64,000 nt of DNA, taken from the NCBI GenBank assembly GCA_011009095.1, contig VTPC01003669.1:49268-113267 (forward strand), written 5' to 3'. The notes beneath the pieces are model-generated. The model worked only from the letters and a program-made list of their open reading frames with translations, ran no database searches and had not been told where the DNA came from. Below are positions 32,412 to 43,339 of the stretch, in pieces (the stretch's first letter is position 1; the number at the start of each line of letters is the position of its first letter). Position numbers and translations under genes: made by a program. Origin of the DNA: Ignelater luminosus (lineage: Eukaryota > Arthropoda > Insecta > Coleoptera > Elateridae).

Positions 32412-33366
32412 ATGAATCCGGAAGATACCCCAAAGACGGCCTTCAACGTAGAAAACGGGCACTATGAGTACGTGAGGATGCCCTTCGGACTCAAGAATGC
32501 GGGTCATGGATGATGTCCTAAGACGATTGCCGAACGATATTTGCCTAGTGTATCTAGATGTTATAATTATATTCTCAACATTCCTCCAAGAACATGTTGT
32601 CAACCTTACCAAAGTATTTCAACGCCTACGAGAAAACAACCTAAAAATACAACTGGACAAGCCAGAGGTTTTAAAAAGGGAAGTGGCATATTTGGGTCAC
32701 ATTGTCACTCCTGAAGACGTAAAACCAAATCCAGATAAAATTGCAGCCATTAAGAAGTACCCACTACCTAAAACTACGAAAGAAATAAAAAGCTTTTTAG
32801 GTCTTCTAGGTTACTACAGAAAATTTATTAAAAATTTTGCACGTATAACTAAACCATTTACGCTTTGCTTAAAAAAAGATGCTAAAATCGAAATTACTCC
32901 ACAGTACATTAAATGCTTTGAGGATTGTAAAAACTTATTAACAAACGATCTCGTCCTCCAATATCCCGACTTTTCCAAAGAATTCAATTTGACCACCGAT
33001 GCAAGTAACGTGGCTATAGGTGCTGTGTTGTCACAAGGACCTATCGGAAGTGACAGGCCAATCGCATATGCTTCAAAAACATTAAACGAGTCAGAGCAGA
33101 ACTACAGCACGATTGAAAAAGAGCTTTTGGCAATCGTCTGGGCTACAAAATACTTTCGACCGTACCTCTTCGAAAAAAAGTTCAAAATTATCACTGATCA
33201 TAAGCCCCTGCAATTGCCGATGTCGTTAAAAGAGCCGAACTCCAGGCTAGTGAGATGGCGATTGAAGCTTGAGGGATTCGAGTACGAAGTCGTGTATAAA
33301 AAAGGAAAAGCCAACACTATCTCGTATAGAGATACACACCAAAGAGTTTTTCAGGTATATGGATGA
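32412..33366 (+). pseudogene. pol: second half of RT and RNase H
   Basis: After 32411 the frame continues to MPFGLKNA (32480-32500). There a small deletion removes the link to VMDDVLRRL and shifts the frame. The next open stretch (32497-33366) has LVYLDVIIIFS (32535-32570), where the universally conserved YLDD reads YLDV, then YLGHIVTPE, SFLGLLGYYRKFI, and RNase H blocks LTTDASNVAIGAVLSQ, YSTIEKELLAIVWATKYFRP and FKIITDHKPL. It ends after VVYKKGKAN with a degraded sequence. Loss of the second catalytic Asp makes the RT inactive. Confidence 0.8.
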
Positions 33367-34393
33367 GTTTAACCAACAACCGAAACTAAGAAATCCTGTG
33401 GATGATGACAATATGTCAACAGCTGTCAACATAACTGAACCCCCTGCATTGCAGGATGTTACAGAAATAAACGCAGAAACTGATAATCTTGCGAGAAGAT
33501 CATCCGAGGAAACTCTTACCGGTAGCGAACCAGAAATTGAGCAGAATCCCAGACACTCTTCTGAGGAAACACTTACCGCAGACGAAGGTGCTACCATCCA
33601 TTCAAGCCATGAAGAACCAATTCAACAAATTCCATCATCCGAAAGAGCACTTAATACATACGACCATCAAGTAATAATCGATTTTGTTTTACATTCGCCA
33701 ACTAAACCTAAAATTCAACAAATATTTCCTACCAAAAGACGATTGCTTGTTCAAATTTCAATCAATGGCTTAGAAAATGACATCATTAACTTGTTTAAAA
33801 ATCACCTAGATCCAGATTTCACTCATGCTATTCTTTTTAAAAATGAATCGTACGTTCCGCAAATATGCGAAATTGTTCGGAAAACCTTTAGAAATTCGGC
33901 TTTTAAATTGGTAAAGTGTAACACATTATTAGAAGACGTCACTGAAACAGAACGACAGCAAGAAATCATAAGAAATTATCGTGAAGGTAAATGTAATCAT
34001 AGAGGCATTTTAGAGACAGAAACGAGAATACGAAGATCCTATTATTGGCCAAAACTTAGAATAGACACTACTCACTACATAAATTTTTGCGAAGTGTGTC
34101 AAACCAACAAGTATGATAGAAATCCACCCAAACAAAAATTAATGATCACGCCTACACCATCGAAACCTTTTGAGATTGTTCACGTTGATACTTTTCAAGC
34201 ACAAGGCCAAAAGTTTTTGACTATAATCGATACATTTTCTAAATACGCGCAGGCATATCCTCTTAACAGGCGCATCAGGTATCGAAGTTGTCAGAGCATT
34301 CGTAATTTTCATGACCCATCATGGTCTGCTAAATTTAGTAATCATGGACAATGGTTCCGAACTAAAAAATTCAGTAGTCCAAGAATTCTTTAA
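33360..34393 (+). pseudogene. pol: RNase H-integrase spacer and integrase N-terminus
   Basis: The frame covers an acidic Ser/Glu-rich spacer with a repeated SSEETLT block (33500-33590), then the zinc-binding region GKCNHRGILETETRIRRSYY with CEVCQTNKYDRNP (33990-34130). The first His of the usual HHCC set appears to be Arg (NYREGK). The catalytic core starts with FEIVHVDTFQAQGQKFLTII, where the first Asp is present. Near 34290 the frame shifts, and the end of this frame (YRSCQSIRNF onward) is out of register. Confidence 0.75.
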
Positions 34394-35065
34394 AACTCAT
34401 CAGGTAAATACTCATTTTATAACGGTCAATAACCCCCAATCCAATGGTGCTATCGAGAGGTTTCACTTCACTCTCATCGAACATCTACGTGTACTAAGGC
34501 TTAAGGATAAAGGTAAAATATTGAACCAAATGCCTTATGCAATTTTAGGGTACAATAATTCGATTCATTCAGTGACTAAGCAAAAACCAATTGACATCAT
34601 TAATGGCCATTTAAACTCAACAGATCCATTTAACATAAACATTAACGAAAAATTGTTAAATAATTATATCCAGGAACATCGCGACGCAACTAAAGAAATC
34701 TATAAAAGGTTAAACGAACAGTTAGTTAACCAAAAGGAATCTGTTATTGAAAATCATAACAAGAGTCGCGAAGATCCATTGACCTATAACCCCGATACAG
34801 ATGTATATAGAAAAATCACCACTAACTAACTAGAAATAAGTTGCTGCCAAAATTCGCGAAAGAAAAGACAATAAAAAACAAAAAACTCAAGGTAAAAGCT
34901 TCACGTAGAACCTATCATAAACAAAATTTGAAACGTCCACCGGCTAACCAGCCGAAATTGTTGCAGATGCCACCTGGCAACCCTTCAAGAGGTAACAATA
35001 ACCAACCTCAACCGGAACCCAGGGATTCTACCGTACAAGCTGGGTCCAGCAAGGATACAATTTAA
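34311..35065 (+). pseudogene. pol: integrase core C-terminal half and tail
   Basis: This frame resumes the core with VIMDNGSELKNSVVQEFF (second Asp) and NNPQSNGAIERFHFTLIEHL (catalytic Glu), then LRLKDKGKI and PYAILGYNNSIHS. It stops at 34827-34829. The last part of pol continues in the next frame (34841-35065) with LLPKFAKEKTIKNKKLKVKA, RRTYHKQNLKRPP and a Pro/Asn/Gln-rich end. All three DDE residues exist, but they are split between frames. Confidence 0.75.
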
Positions 35066-35099
35066 AACCCATACATTCATCCATCACTTTAACCTAGAA

Positions 35100-36190
35100 C
35101 CCATTGGAAATTAAATAGCTCTTATAAAGCAGCATTGCCAAAATATTAGTTTTATTATTTCAAAACGTGAAAATCAATATTTTTTTGACTTAGACAACCT
35201 TCAGAGGGCTATATCATATCAATTATATTCAGCATAACAAAAATTCAACTCTTTGAGTCCTAACATTCGAGTAAAACGAGATCTTATTGATGGATTGGGA
35301 ACAATCATTAAAGGTATTACAGGAAATCTGGATGCAAATGATGCCGAACATTACGATCAAGCAATAAAGATTTAGAAAATAACCAAATTCAAGTTGTTCG
35401 AAAACTAAATAGGGAAATTTCTCTTACTACACGAATTATTGAAAATTTTAATGAAACAGTTGCTCTAATCAAACATAACCAAGAAGTTATAACCTCTAAC
35501 TTAAATAGAATACAATTTGAGTTTAAGGATTTAATGTTCAATCTTAATGATTAATTAGAAAGCAGAAACATTTTGGATCAAATTAATTTAAGCTTAAATT
35601 TAATTTTACAATTATTAAGTGACATCTAGGATGCAGTCACGTTTGCTAGATTAAACACACTTCATAGTAGTATTCTAAAAATCGATGAACTTGAATCAAT
35701 TGTACAAACTGCATTAAAGTATTATTCTTCAGAATCATTACTTTTCCCAAATTTACCAAATAATACACATAGATATTACGACCTTATAGAAATCGAGGCT
35801 TATCATTCCAATAATAAAATCGTTTTTGTTCTCCACTTTCCCTTAGTACTTCCTGAAATATTTTATTATTATCACCCATATTCCATTCCTACCCAAGATG
35901 GTACAACAATTATTCCCCCTAACACCTATCTGGTAATGAGCGAAAATTTTTACCAATACGCATCGATACCTTGCATCCACTTGCACCCTGGATACTACTG
36001 CCCAGATGGCAACCTCGTGAACGGAATGCAAGAAGAAGATTGCGTTTTTCAGTTGTTACAAGTGGAATTTTCCAAAGAAAGTTGTCAACGAACCCCGGTG
36101 GAAATCACCAAAAGCATCGTACAACAAATCGACGAATCTCATTACATAGGGATTTTCCTGAACGAAACGAAAATTCAAACCGCTAGTCGT
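35100..36190 (+). pseudogene. env remnant
   Basis: Downstream of pol, a decayed envelope-like gene. The clearest mark is a basic cleavage-type site RVKR at 35268-35279 followed by a Gly- and Ile-rich hydrophobic stretch with NLDANDAEHYD, as in envelope proteins of insect errantiviruses. Several stops and shifts follow. The longest open piece (35936-36235) has a Cys-containing region. The C-terminal transmembrane part and the polypurine tract are missing because the sequence runs directly into the 3' LTR remnant. Annotated only as a broken copy. Confidence 0.65.
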
Positions 36191-36191
36191 C

Positions 36192-36246
36192 ATTTTTGGA
36201 AAATTCGTTTTTTAAAAACTACCAATCTCATTTGAAACTTATAATT
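36192..36246 (+). repeat. 3' LTR remnant
   Basis: The segment from TTTTTGGAAAATTCG to CTTATAATT copies the last 55 or so bases of the 5' LTR (30752-30805) with a few differences, then the target duplication TGTA. The first 175 or so bases of the LTR are absent. The join lies at a run of T present in both sequences. Confidence 0.8.
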
Positions 36247-36250
36247 TGTA

Positions 36251-37475
36251 TATAAATTGTTGATTTTATTTGTTAACGTACTAGTGTTAATTAAAAAAAG
36301 ATATTTAAACACAATCGTTAGAACAGATGTTATATGTAGTACTTACGTGTATCTAAATTAAAATTAATTTTTCCTCAATGAAATTTTAGTGCTATGTTAC
36401 TACGTTGCTTGTAGACTGTTACGAGGGTTTCCCTTTTATGGCCAATCGTTAAATAATAATAATAAATGAAGTCGCTTACGTTTGATTAATGTTTACTATC
36501 TTCCAAACCAAAAAATTTATTAATGAAGTATTATAACATATCAGACAATACCGTTTTGAATTTTTCACCAAACAAATATAATACTCAAATCGGCAGGTGT
36601 TAAAATTAAATTACACGCTTAGTTTTCACTTTGAAAAGCCTCCAATGAAATTTATGGACAGTTATGTGAACGACTTTCCTAGCAAAACTCGGACAAACAT
36701 ATATTTTCCTTTTAATGAACGACAGACAGCAAACCACAAACCAGTTTTACGGATGACATCTTACTTTCTATAATTTTTTCTTAAAGTTATTTTTTTTTTA
36801 TTTATTTATTTTCATTTTAATTTTTATAAATTAATTTTTTTAAAAATGATTAAATCATAATTTGTAATGTGTTATAATTATTACGTTCGAAAAATTTATT
36901 AAGGAAATATTTTTACTATTAGGTATGAATATTTATGAAGAAATTGTATTAAAATAAATGAATAAAATAATTTTTCAGGAAATTCTTTATTATTTATAAT
37001 AATAATAATAAAACAATTTACAATATAGAATCACAAACATTAACATTAATATAAAAAATAAATAATTAACATAATAATATAAAAACGCAACAAATCTAAT
37101 AGGTAGGTATGATAGTACAGAAGAAACACATAAGAAGCGAAAGTTTTTAATGTTTAACAATAATCAGCAATAAAGATTAAACAAGAATCTGGACTTTCAT
37201 CTTGGCAGTGCGTTCAGGTGTAGTTAAGTACTTATTATAATTTTTTAATATTTATTAGTAGCAAATATACGTTAAATAAATTAAAAAGTTCTTTAAACTG
37301 TTGTTAATTATCATTAAAGTCTGTTTTGTTAAGCAAAACCTTTAAGAATTAATTGTTGTATTTTTTTACTAATAAATAAATGTCTTATTGTTTTAATTAA
37401 TGTAATGACAAATTAACTTAAAAATCTTAATAAAAGACATTGTTGAGACTTCAACCTAATTATAAAAATGCAAGA
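36251..37475. other. AT-rich intergenic, no gene seen
   Basis: Very AT-rich sequence with homopolymer and (AAT)n runs (near 37000-37015). No coding frame or recognisable transposon protein. Confidence 0.5.
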
Positions 37476-37479
37476 TAAT

Positions 37480-38755
37480 TGCAGGGCATCTCAGAAACTA
37501 GAACAGCTACAAAAAACTGAGTACACTTTTCTTATCTATTTTTTCATGCTTTATACATTCGAATTTATGTATCTTCGTTTGTTTTTGAATTATAGATCAA
37601 AATTGATTTTTTTTTCAAAATTTTCCTAGCAGCTGTATCTTCACTATTTAAAAAATGGGAAAAATGTTTAGAAATCTTTTGTATGGTTTGATGTCTAGAA
37701 GGAAATGGAGATATCGAATAAGAAAAAATTTAATTTTATTAATTTATTTATAGAAGGGGACATTAAAATACCTAATTAACTCAATAATAGACGGCGCTGT
37801 GATAGCTCTCGCACACGTAACCTCAAGATTTTAATGGCACTCCACCACTTATGATACGTCGTTGGAAAGGGAATAACAATAGCAATCTTTTGGTGAAAAC
37901 AAAATTGAGATAGGCCTACTAGATCAAAGATTACAGCATGAAATGTCTCGTTTTATTGATGAATTTAAATTGTGTTAAGGAAATAGACGCATTTTAATTG
38001 TTTTGGTACTTATTTCGGATATGAAACAAATGAACGTAAACATTTCTAATTGAATAACTTAAATTAAACTATCAATAGAAAGTCAAAACAATAGACTAGA
38101 AACAACACAAGATGTGCAATCTTTTAAAGGAAGTACCTAACCTAGCGATTCAAAAAATCGTTTTCAAAAATTACTTACGGCGTCTTGTTTCTTCACTTCT
38201 GTTTTTACCTTCTATTGACAATTCAATTTACAATAATCAATTAGAAATGCCTACGTTCATGTGTTTTGCATCTGAAATAAGCACCAAAACAATTGAAATG
38301 GGTTTCTTTACCTTTGGTTAACACAATTTAAATTCTTAACTAAAATGAAACGTTTTGTGCTATACCTTTCGATTTGAATTTTGTTTTCAATAAGAGATTG
38401 CTGTTATTATTCTCTTTCCAACGATGTATTCGAACACCATTTAAGATTCTGAGGTTATGTTTGCGAGAGCGAACACAACAACCTCCATGAATCAGTTAAT
38501 TCTGTATTCTAATGTGCTCCTCCATAAATAGATTGATGTGTTTTTTTTTATTTCGATAACTTCATTTGTTTAGAGGATATTAAGAGCGGATCGTTTTAAA
38601 ATGAACACACTGTATATACATTTTGATTAATTCGATGAAATTAGCAAGAGAAAGTAGATCAATGATGTCTGCTACGTTATTTTCTAGCTGCTTTAGTTTC
38701 TGAGACAACTACATTGTATTTACCGCAAATTTGTCTCACCCTGTACAATGCTATA
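37480..38755. mobile_element. Long foldback (inverted-repeat) element, about 1.27 kb
   Basis: The left half (about 37480-38080) and right half (about 38200-38755) are inverted copies over nearly their full length. Left TCTCAGAAACTAGAACAGCT pairs with right AGCTGCTTTAGTTTCTGAGA. Left AGCTCTCGCACACGTAACCT pairs with right AGGTTATGTTTGCGAGAGCG. Left GAACGTAAACATTTCTAATT pairs with right AATTAGAAATGCCTACGTTC. The spacer is about 120 bases. The right end carries GTCTCACCCTGTACA, a mariner/MITE-type terminus. No transposase frame is present. Confidence 0.85.
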
Positions 38756-39323
38756 TTGTTGTATTCGACCGTTTTTCAAAGATTCTGTACAATGAAGATA
38801 ATTTTAGAAATAATCGTTTTGTATAAAACTTATTTATAAAGTCTTCTTACTATTTCCACAAAGATTGGCTCAATGCTTCGTCTAGAGATTGTGGGAGGAT
38901 CTTGTATGTAGGCTGGACACACGCACATACACATCCCTTGTAAAAAGCTGTCCGAAACAAAATGTCTAAGAACATTTGGTGCGAACGTTTTACTTTAGGC
39001 TGGTTGTAAACAGGCTGCAGAGGAACAACTAGAGAGCGATTATATATCCATCTAAATGGATTCAAAGAACAGCCTAAGGAGAAAAGTTAAAGTCTCAGAG
39101 AACTAGACTGCACGAATATGCCTTTAGATATCTTAGTCTGGGAGAATATTAGCAAACAAAACAAGACCAATGTCCATTAAGGTAAGGAAAGTGAAAAGTT
39201 ATATTATTATCCGACATATTTGAGACATTTAACTCTGTATCAATAATAGCACACTTTGCTAAAATTCTAATTTTAAATCTAGCTGTAAACTTCTTTTATT
39301 GCTTCGTCGCTCTCTCTTTCTCT
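38756..39323. other. No gene seen
   Basis: Spacer between the foldback element and the next MITE. No coding frame, RNA gene or repeat recognised. Confidence 0.4.
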
Positions 39324-39327
39324 TATA

Positions 39328-39884
39328 GAGGGTGTCCCGTAACATTCGATACGCCACCGATTTGGCGTCAATAAAATTGGCCAATGTGACATTTTTAATT
39401 GTAGACTGAAAAATACAATAGACGGAATTTTACTCGCCGAATCTTTTTTCTCTACATCATCCTTCTGTCTCTTTTCGTTTTTGTTCTATGCTTTTTTTTA
39501 GTTCAAACTTGAAAACTTCGAAAACGGGGTTTCGATATGTTGGAAAAACAAATGGAATCAAACTCGACTTTGATTGGCTCGAAATAATGGCGGCGGCAAC
39601 CCCAAAAGCAGCCCCTTCGCTCAAACTCTTCAATTCCGAACGTTAAGGTCTAGACAGTTTTACGGCGCATGGTCCCCACTGGATCCAAAGAGAATTATTA
39701 TTGTTATCAATTAAAAGTTTGATAAGTAAAATTGTGTTGTTTGTACTTTTGACTCTACAACTAAAAAATGTCTGTAAATCCTTCAATATTGAGAATAGTC
39801 GAAACGGCCATCTTTTTGTTTCGAGTCTTAGTGACCTAAACTATACATTGATGAAATATCGAATGTATGTGACGGGACACCCTG
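39328..39884. mobile_element. MITE with CAGGGTGTCCCGT-type termini
   Basis: The left end GAGGGTGTCCCGTAACATTC and the right end (reverse complement) CAGGGTGTCCCGTCACATAC form imperfect terminal inverted repeats, with CGATA matching a little further in. TA dinucleotides flank both ends (39326-39327 and 39885-39886), the target duplication of Tc1/mariner elements. The 557-base interior encodes nothing recognisable, so it is a non-autonomous element. Confidence 0.8.
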
Positions 39885-39889
39885 TATAA

Positions 39890-40440
39890 TTTTTTTGCCA
39901 AGGTTCTAAGAAACTTGAGAATTCTTTGAAAGTCGATAATAACGGTAACGAGTGTGTATCAGTAATCAGTTGTTGTTGTCATGAGCTGTTGTCATTTTTT
40001 CGTCAATGGATGCTGTATTATCGTGTTGCACAAAATGAATAAAGAAACTGGAAATAAAAGAAGATCGAAGGGTGAAGGCAGACTCGATCAAGAAAATAAA
40101 AGAAAACCGACTGAGGGAAAACTGCCACAAATAAGGCAATAGCTGTGAAAGCAACACTAGAAAGAAATACAAGTTTTTGTAACCTGAAATATTAATTTGA
40201 ACCAAACTGTTAATGTCCTAGTTGTTTTCCATAAAACTTGCACAGATTTCATCAAGTCTTTCAAAAAATCCAAACAATATAAGTGTCAGAAGATTTCATT
40301 CCAAAATCGAATGAAGTTGTTTAATAAATATTGTAAACTCCAAGACAATGTTAAACAATCTTCCTACATAATGAATCTAATGCGTATTGTACCAATTAAA
40401 AGGCGTAGATACGGAGAGTATGAAACCGCTGATTAAAGCA
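39890..40440. other. No assigned gene
   Basis: A plus-strand open frame of 79 codons (40197-40436, Lys/Arg-rich) lies directly upstream of the R1-like RT and may be a decayed part of it, but I see no motif that proves this. Confidence 0.3.
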
Positions 40441-42060
40441 GACTTCAAACGTCGATCACGTATACGATCTCCGATGGATGCAAGTATGTAAAGCAATTTT
40501 TGCTCAACTTAGCGAAGGGCAATTCGGCTTCCGTACGGGAAAAAGCGCAATCGACGCCTTGGAAAAAGTGAGAAAATTTTCCAAAGAAGTAAACTCCGAG
40601 AGTCTGAGAACAAGAAACTGCGAATTAATGATCAACGTTGACGTCAGAAACGCTTTTAATTCGTCCCCATAGGAAGGAATAATAATCTAATCAACAGGAA
40701 TATACTGAGATATCTAGTAAAGATGACATGCAGCTACTTCAAGGACAGACACCTGATCATCGGAGGCAAGCAGAAAATTAAGGTATCTAGAGGAGTCCCT
40801 CAGGGCTCTATACTAGGTCCCCTCCTCTGGAATATCCTTTACGACAATGTCCTCCGATTGGAGCAACCAACCGGAGTGACAATCATAGGTCACGCGGATG
40901 ACGTGACCCTTCTGATTAGAGGCAGAAACGAGCAACATAGAGTCTGGTTAGAACACGACAAACTCGAGCTCGCGCCACAAAAAACCGAGTCAGTGTTATT
41001 GCTTGGGCGTGACTTCATCAAATAATTAACCTTGGAAATCGAAGAGGTCAAAGTGACGACCATGGAGGCTCTAAAATACCCTGGAGTTTGGGTTAGCAGA
41101 AACTCTAAATGGACATGGCACATTGAAAAAATTATGGACAAAGCGGAGAAACCGCGAATAAACTTGGCAGATTGATACAAAATAATGGAGGGACATCTGA
41201 AAAAAAAGACATGTATTAGCCTCAGTGGCATACTTCATCATACTTTATGCAGCCCCAATATTGGGGGAAATATTAAATGTAAACAAATACAAAGCAATGT
41301 TTGAAGGTGTCCAACGTAGACGAATGATTAAAATAGGGCAATCCTGCAAGACAGTCTCTACAAAGGCCCCTCAGCTAACCACAAGATCGATTCCTTTTGA
41401 CCTCCTTGTAAATGAAAAAACGAGAACACAAAGCAGGGAGGAATCAAGGCCGAATAAAAACCTAATGCGGGCTAAAACATTAACAGAGTGGCAGGAAAGG
41501 TAGTCTACAGATACTGGGAAAGCACGATGGACAAAGCTCCTAATTCCAAACATTAGAGACTGATGCAACCGAAAACAGGGGGACGTCAACTTTTACCTGC
41601 TCCAATTTCTGACAAGCTATGGGTGCTTCCAAAATTTCCTGCACGGTGTCAAAAAGGAAGAGACTAACGCATGTTGGTATTTCCAGGACGAAGACCATGT
41701 AGAGCACACGTTTTTTGTTTGCCCAAAATAGGAAAGGAAAAGAACAGGGTGCGAACTAGATATACAAGAGATTATGATCATCAAACAAGAAGACGAACGC
41801 CTGAGAAGGAACCGAACATAGGGCCTCCCAGTGACTAAATGTAAACTGCAAGGGTGCCAGTTAGAGTGGAAGAAGAGCAGCTCCATGGGAATTATGGACG
41901 TTTCCTGGGGACTACTTGTTTGGCTAGTACATCATGTTCGCCAACTACGACCCGGAAAAAAAACACAAAAAAAGATTCAAGTTTTAACCAAAAAAAAAGA
42001 AACAAGGCGAATGAACTTACACAGAAAAAATAGAGAAATTTATGGTAGATCATAAAGCAG
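40440..42060 (+). pseudogene. R1-like reverse transcriptase and zinc-finger tail
   Basis: Plus-strand blocks in order: LSEGQFGFRTGKSAIDALEK (40509-40565); motif A MINVDVRNAFNSSP with catalytic Asp (40627-40668), then a stop; YFKDRHLIIGG; RGVPQGSILGPLLWNILYDN (40790-40850); catalytic HADDVTLLIRG (40892-40925); LAPQKTESVLLLGR; LKYPGVWVSRNSKWTWHIEK (41070-41130); LLVNEKTR; and a C-terminal finger region ACWYFQDEDHVEHTFFVCPK (41665-41730), where the second Cys of the usual C-YC is Phe. It ends with a Gln/Lys-rich tail near 42050. There are at least five stops or shifts. R1-clade style, similar to but distinct from the copy at 22.6-24.3 kb. The endonuclease is absent. Confidence 0.75.
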
Positions 42061-42840
42061 TTGTGATTGTACATGTAAATAGTATTCCCGGGTAGAAAAG
42101 CCACTATACCAGACATACAAGTGATAAGGAGTACCTTAGCTTGGATGTAAATATAAATTGGCTGTATCACGAGTTTTCACTTTGAGTATTCAGACACTAC
42201 GATTAACTACAGATTTTACTCTAGAGTTTATAAGAAATCTTTGCCGCAATTAAGTTTTCAAAGCCCTCGTGCTGATACATGCGGCACAACGCTCATCTTT
42301 GGCACGAAGGAATTGCCGGTCGTGGTGAAAATGAAGAAAATAGGAATCGTATGATGCTTTTAATATGGATCTATTTCATCTGCAAAGCAACATTCGAAGA
42401 GATCAATCAAAAATTTCTAGGACATTCATTTCTTAGCTATGACAGGGATTTTGCAAAAATCGAGGTCAGATAAAAAAGTTGAGAAATGTATGATACCAGA
42501 GAATCTTAAAAAGATGATTGAAGGTGCAAATTATGTCCATCCATTTAAAATTAATATGCTCGAACAAAACGATTTTTTCGACATTAAATTGGCAGCAGAC
42601 TTAACATTAAACATCAGTAAGGCCTCATGGATAAAAATTGGGAAAAATAACCTGGAGATTATAAAAATATGCTTGACATTTAGCCTTTAAAAAAAATCTT
42701 TTGTGGCATCTAAAGTGCTACAAACAAAAAATAACTTTATGACAGTTACTGTGCGTTTTAATTTATTTGATGCAGAATTAACATTTTGGCACGTAGAGCC
42801 TTTTTCTGCATTCAGACTACAACTGTCTTGCCAAAAACTT
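42061..42840. other. No gene recognised
   Basis: Two short plus-strand frames (42279-42473 and 42439-42690) overlap here and read like ordinary protein, but I do not recognise a domain and see no splice context. They may be remnants of a DNA transposon. Confidence 0.3.
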
Positions 42841-43009
42841 GAAATGCGGAGGCGCTCCGTCGTGCACGAACTAGAACCTTGTACGGGCTGAAATCTTCAG
42901 GGGATAAACTGGACGCGGCCCGAGAATCCTGGCAACTTCTTGATTGGCCCGGGAAGCCAGAACAGCTCAAGAGGCCCAAATACCACGAGAGATTAAAATG
43001 ACCCGATAG

Positions 43010-43216
43010 ACCCGAAGGGCCGAGAAGTCCGAAAGGCTCGACGACCCAAAAAGCCCGAAGGGCCGAGAAGTCCAAAAGGCCCGACGATCCGGCAGGCCCG
43101 AAGGGCCTAGAAGTCCAAAAGACCCGAAAAGCCCGAAGGGCCGAGAAGTCCAAAAGGCTCGATGACCTGACAAGCCCGAAGGGCCGAAAACTGCAAAAGG
43201 CCCGACGACCCGTGAA
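43010..43216 (+). repeat. 43-base tandem repeat, five units
   Basis: Units start with CCCGAAGGGCCGAGAAGTCC at about 43010, 43053, 43096, 43131 and 43174. The period is 43 bases, with one shortened unit of 35. GC content is far above the flanks, and related but more decayed AGGCCCGA-type words extend from about 42900 to 43330. Long open frames on the minus strand here are repeat artefacts. Confidence 0.85.
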
Positions 43217-43339
43217 GTTCAAAAGACAGATCCGTATGACCCGACAGGGCCAAGAGGCTTGACAGGCTCCAACAGCTCGACAAGGTCGAACGGCTTGAGA
43301 GGCCCGAACAGACGTAGTCCCGAAAACATGGCCCGTGCA

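Larger units (their letters stand above)
30573..36246 (+). mobile_element. Errantivirus-like Ty3/gypsy element, internally deleted
   Basis: A 5.67-kb LTR retrotransposon flanked by the 4-base target duplication TGTA (30569-30572 and 36247-36250). Layout: 5' LTR, tRNA primer site, truncated gag, protease, RT, RNase H, integrase, env remnant, and only the last 55 or so bases of the 3' LTR. The order with env and the AGT...ATT LTR termini fit the insect errantivirus group (17.6/297/gypsy type). Gag, env and the 3' LTR have all lost sequence and pol is split into at least four frames, so this copy cannot move by itself. Confidence 0.85.
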
